NCBI RefSeq assembly: GCF_900142205.1
Contig: NZ_FRAA01000004.1
Location: 310,001-374,000, forward strand
Length of the DNA: 64,000 nt
Origin: Reichenbachiella agariperforans
GTDB taxonomy: Bacteria; Bacteroidota; Bacteroidia; Cytophagales; Cyclobacteriaceae
Direction: 5' to 3'
Numbering within the stretch: the first letter of the stretch is position 1; each line of letters opens with the position of its first letter. This document shows, in pieces, positions 61,765-64,000 of the stretch. A program made the translations under genes and the position numbers. The notes beneath the pieces were generated by a model that saw only the letters and a program-made list of their open reading frames with translations, made no database searches and was not told where the DNA came from.

Positions 61765-62445
61765 CTACCGAATCCCAAGCCCTTTCACGCTATCCCGTAT
61801 CAGCTCCCTCTTGATGACGGCTTCTATTTCTGAGAATTTTTCTTTCCCTACGCTATGTTGAAAAGCCCCACGCTTGAGGAAATGAATGTAATCACAACTA
61901 TCACTCAAAGTGGAGAATATGTGTGAGGAAACAATGACGGCCTTACCCGCAGTCCGAAGCTCAGCCAATATATCTATCACCATCAGACAACTTTGGTAGT
62001 CCAGACCATTGAAAGGCTCATCGAGAACATAGAATGCATTGCCTTGTAGTATGACACCCAGCAAAGCCAATTTCTTTTGCATCCCTGTGGAGTAGGTATC
62101 TGCATAACTATTCAAAGGCAAATCAAATATATTGGATTCATCAAAGTCGTCCCGATCAATCCCTCTTGCTAGTAGCACCAACTTCAAATATTCACTCCCC
62201 GTTATTTTGGTAATCATCGGAGGGTTAGCGGGTAAAAAACCGATGGATTGCTGTACATCAGGCACATAGTCAACAGACCCACTGTACCCCTTTTTGAATC
62301 CTACCAAACTTTCAAAGAGTGTAGTTTTACCCGCGCCATTCTCTCCAACTATGCCATGAACCTCCCCAGGTTTCACTTCAAAACTCAAGTGATCCAATAC
62401 CTGTTTGCTCCCATAGCTGACTGACAAATTTTCTACTCTGACCAT
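61765..62445 (-). CDS. ABC transporter ATP-binding protein
   Basis: ATPase subunit of about 226 residues. Walker A GENGAGKTT (34-42), Q-loop region IGFLPANPP, signature YSTGMQKKLALLG, Walker B FYVLDEPFNGLD and the H-loop in VIVSSHIF. ATG 62445 overlaps the 3' end of the membrane-protein gene by 13 nt, so the pair is coupled; an in-frame start at 62529 lies inside that gene and is unlikely. Short ATPases with a six-helix partner are typical exporters or gliding-type ABC-2 systems; the substrate is unknown. Confidence 0.88.
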   Translation of the reverse strand: MVRVENLSVSYGSKQVLDHLSFEVKPGEVHGIVGENGAGKTTLFESLVGFKKGYSGSVDYVPDVQQSIGFLPANPPMITKITGSEYLKLVLLARGIDRDDFDESNIFDLPLNSYADTYSTGMQKKLALLGVILQGNAFYVLDEPFNGLDYQSCLMVIDILAELRTAGKAVIVSSHIFSTLSDSCDYIHFLKRGAFQHSVGKEKFSEIEAVIKRELIRDSVKGLGIR

Positions 62446-63359
62446 AGCGTACTTGTTACATTTTTGAGCGCCTTGACGTATATCAGCGGTATCAACACCA
62501 ATAGTAACGGAGGCATAAAGAGACAACATACAAACAAAATTGATTTGAGGACATCCAGCCCACGATGCAGATAGGCGTACTTGATCAACATCGCAAGTAT
62601 GATATACAACAAACCGAGTACGACCACCGCTACTACTCCCAAATACATCTCAGAAAAACCGATGAATAGAACCATACAAATCGGAACGATCAGTACCATG
62701 GTGTTGATCAACAAACAGCAAAGCTTCTGCCTCAAATACTGCTGAGCCGATCCTGCAAAATTCCAAACGTAATACCTAGGCTCGGTGTACGAATAAAACC
62801 CAAGGATCAGCAGTAAAACAACCGACAGAGAAAACAGGCCAACATTAAAATTGTCCACATAAACAGAAACCAAGGAAAGAGTGAAGGACAAAACCAGCAC
62901 AAGGTACGAACGCCTAAATCCAATCATGAACTCAAAGGGTCTTTGAGCAAAAGGAGTTGGTACGACCCTTGAACTAAACACTGGCGAGAAGCTCTTCACA
63001 GAAAGCAACCACGTCATCACTAGCAAGCCTCCTATCTCTAAGTAGCCTCCATAAAAGCCCAAAAACAGCACAAAGGGAACGGTCAAAATAAGTCCGATGA
63101 AAACCCTTATCCAAAACACCTGTCTGTGCGCCACCTGCATCAAGAATGGCTCATTGGGTTTGATGGCACTTACGACAAAAACGCCCAGCCCTACATAGAT
63201 CATCTGCCCATGCTCCACTTGCTCCAAGAGCAGCAAGGACACAAAAGCAAACACCCCTATCAGTAATACATAAATGACCATCGGATGAATCCCCGCCTCA
63301 CGGACATAGCGATTCGCTCTTTTGGTTTGTAGAAGGAGGTAGAAATTAAAGAAACTCAA
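62433..63359 (-). CDS. Membrane subunit of the ABC transporter
   Basis: 308 residues with about eight hydrophobic helices (VIYVLLIGVFAFVSLLLL, VFIGLILTVPFVLFLGFYGG, YLVLVLSFTLSLVSVYV, VGLFSLSVVLLLILGFYSY, LLINTMVLIVPICMVLFIG, YLGVVAVVVLGLLYIILAMLI). No named permease signature is seen; the role is inferred from its overlap with the ATPase gene. AT-rich promoter region 63360-63498 lies before it. Confidence 0.75.
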   Translation of the reverse strand: MSFFNFYLLLQTKRANRYVREAGIHPMVIYVLLIGVFAFVSLLLLEQVEHGQMIYVGLGVFVVSAIKPNEPFLMQVAHRQVFWIRVFIGLILTVPFVLFLGFYGGYLEIGGLLVMTWLLSVKSFSPVFSSRVVPTPFAQRPFEFMIGFRRSYLVLVLSFTLSLVSVYVDNFNVGLFSLSVVLLLILGFYSYTEPRYYVWNFAGSAQQYLRQKLCCLLINTMVLIVPICMVLFIGFSEMYLGVVAVVVLGLLYIILAMLIKYAYLHRGLDVLKSILFVCCLFMPPLLLVLIPLIYVKALKNVTSTLWSE

Positions 63360-63498
63360 TACATCAAATAAATTATTCTCTGCAAATATATTGTAATGGA
63401 GCTCCTTAAACGTTAACCTGCACTAATACAGCCCAGCCTAGGTTATGGAAATTGCCCCTATTCCGACTTATCTCCACGAGACAAACCAGTCCCAATCG

Positions 63499-64000
63499 TC
63501 ATTCTTGGCACTGAGGACACTCTGCTTCTTTGGTGGCCAAAACAAGACCGTCATCCAGTTTATGCAGTACTGCATCAGGTAATTCTTCCAGTCCAAGACT
63601 GTCTACCTGTTGGACGAAAGTACTGCTATAACTACTGGCATATTTCACATCACGGTACTCTCGTAGCGCATTCATATCCTTTTCCTCTTTGTCCAAATAA
63701 TACCGATCTATGACATAGAACTCATGATACCACTCTACCGTTCGATATTCCTTTTCAGATTTATGTTTGAACCGTAGTTTTCTATACTCAGAGGCCCTAT
63801 TCATGTTATCATACCCATTGTCCATGAGTTGCACTGCCCTCGGTCCATATAGCTCTGAAAATATATGCCTTTCGAATATTGACCTGTAGCCAAACATCTT
63901 TTTCACTTTCAGTCTCTCGCTATAGTTGATATCTACATCCAAAGAGGCCATGTTCAAAGTGGGTTTAGAAACGATCTCACCGATAGAGTCCTCCTCATCT
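63499..64000 (-). CDS. Hypothetical protein, 5' end outside window
   Basis: At least 166 residues; the frame remains open to the right edge, so the start lies beyond 64000. Charged and Tyr-rich (MFGYRSIFERHIFSELYGPRAVQ, KEYRTVEWYHEFYVIDRYYLDKE), ending in LATKEAECPQCQE with a CPxC pair. No family recognised. Same strand as the ABC pair, 139 nt before it, and possibly related. Confidence 0.6.
   Translation of the reverse strand, partial: DEEDSIGEIVSKPTLNMASLDVDINYSERLKVKKMFGYRSIFERHIFSELYGPRAVQLMDNGYDNMNRASEYRKLRFKHKSEKEYRTVEWYHEFYVIDRYYLDKEEKDMNALREYRDVKYASSYSSTFVQQVDSLGLEELPDAVLHKLDDGLVLATKEAECPQCQE

Overview
The window looks like chromosome of a marine, alginate-degrading member of the Bacteroidota, most likely of the Cytophagia. 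This is an inference from SusC/SusD pairs, lipoproteins with Bacteroidota-style lipoboxes, start codons without Shine-Dalgarno sequences, two proteins ending in type IX secretion (T9SS) sorting domains, and a HYC_CC_PP/CusA/CusC/CusB metal cluster typical of the phylum. I saw no tRNA, rRNA, CRISPR array or transposase.

Layout. 1-6044: a PAP2 phosphatase cut by the window edge, a beta-helix lipoprotein built from three copies of one module, and a TPR sensor kinase (frameshifted) overlapping a NarL-type response regulator. 6344-31085: a complete alginate utilisation locus. It holds SusD/SusC, three PL7 lyases, two PL6 lyases, a PKD lipoprotein, and an operon of PL17 exolyase, KdgF cupin, MFS transporter, SDR reductase and KdgK kinase, with a FadR/UxuR-type GntR regulator. 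31485-32600: a lactonase-like propeller lipoprotein. 32699-44789: a copper/heavy-metal resistance block (HYC_CC_PP protein, CusA, CusC, CusB, DUF3347 lipoprotein, YceI, HMA-AraC regulator, Cu P-type ATPase). 44852-48358: small signalling proteins and a PA14-like T9SS protein. 48605-55267: a TPR-HTH regulator followed by a TonB receptor, an acidic lipoprotein and a beta-propeller phytase. 55394-58316: an AT-rich accessory patch with tandem 42-nt repeats, an unrecognised two-gene unit, and a toxin-antitoxin pair (toxin frameshifted) bracketed by ~235-bp direct repeats. 58529-64000: an orphan sugar-binding protein, a STAS-like protein, RidA, a Crp/Fnr regulator, a DUF6952-like protein and an ABC transporter pair.

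How the alginate genes fit together. Surface or secreted PL7 and PL6 endolyases cut alginate. SusCD and the PKD lipoprotein bind and import oligomers. Periplasmic PL17 and probably one PL6 release unsaturated monouronate. The MFS permease carries it inward, KdgF opens it to DEH, the SDR reduces DEH to KDG, and KdgK makes KDPG; no KDPG aldolase lies in the window. A 14-nt palindrome, ATTGGTNNACCAAT, occurs upstream of susC, two PL7 genes, the PL6 operon, the PKD lipoprotein gene and the GntR gene itself. It has the same core as the enterobacterial UxuR/ExuR operator, so I infer one GntR-controlled regulon with autoregulation. The locus is also bracketed by two same-orientation copies of a ~185-bp intergenic repeat (6058-6243 and 31177-31364), which suggests it could have moved or could be deleted as a unit.
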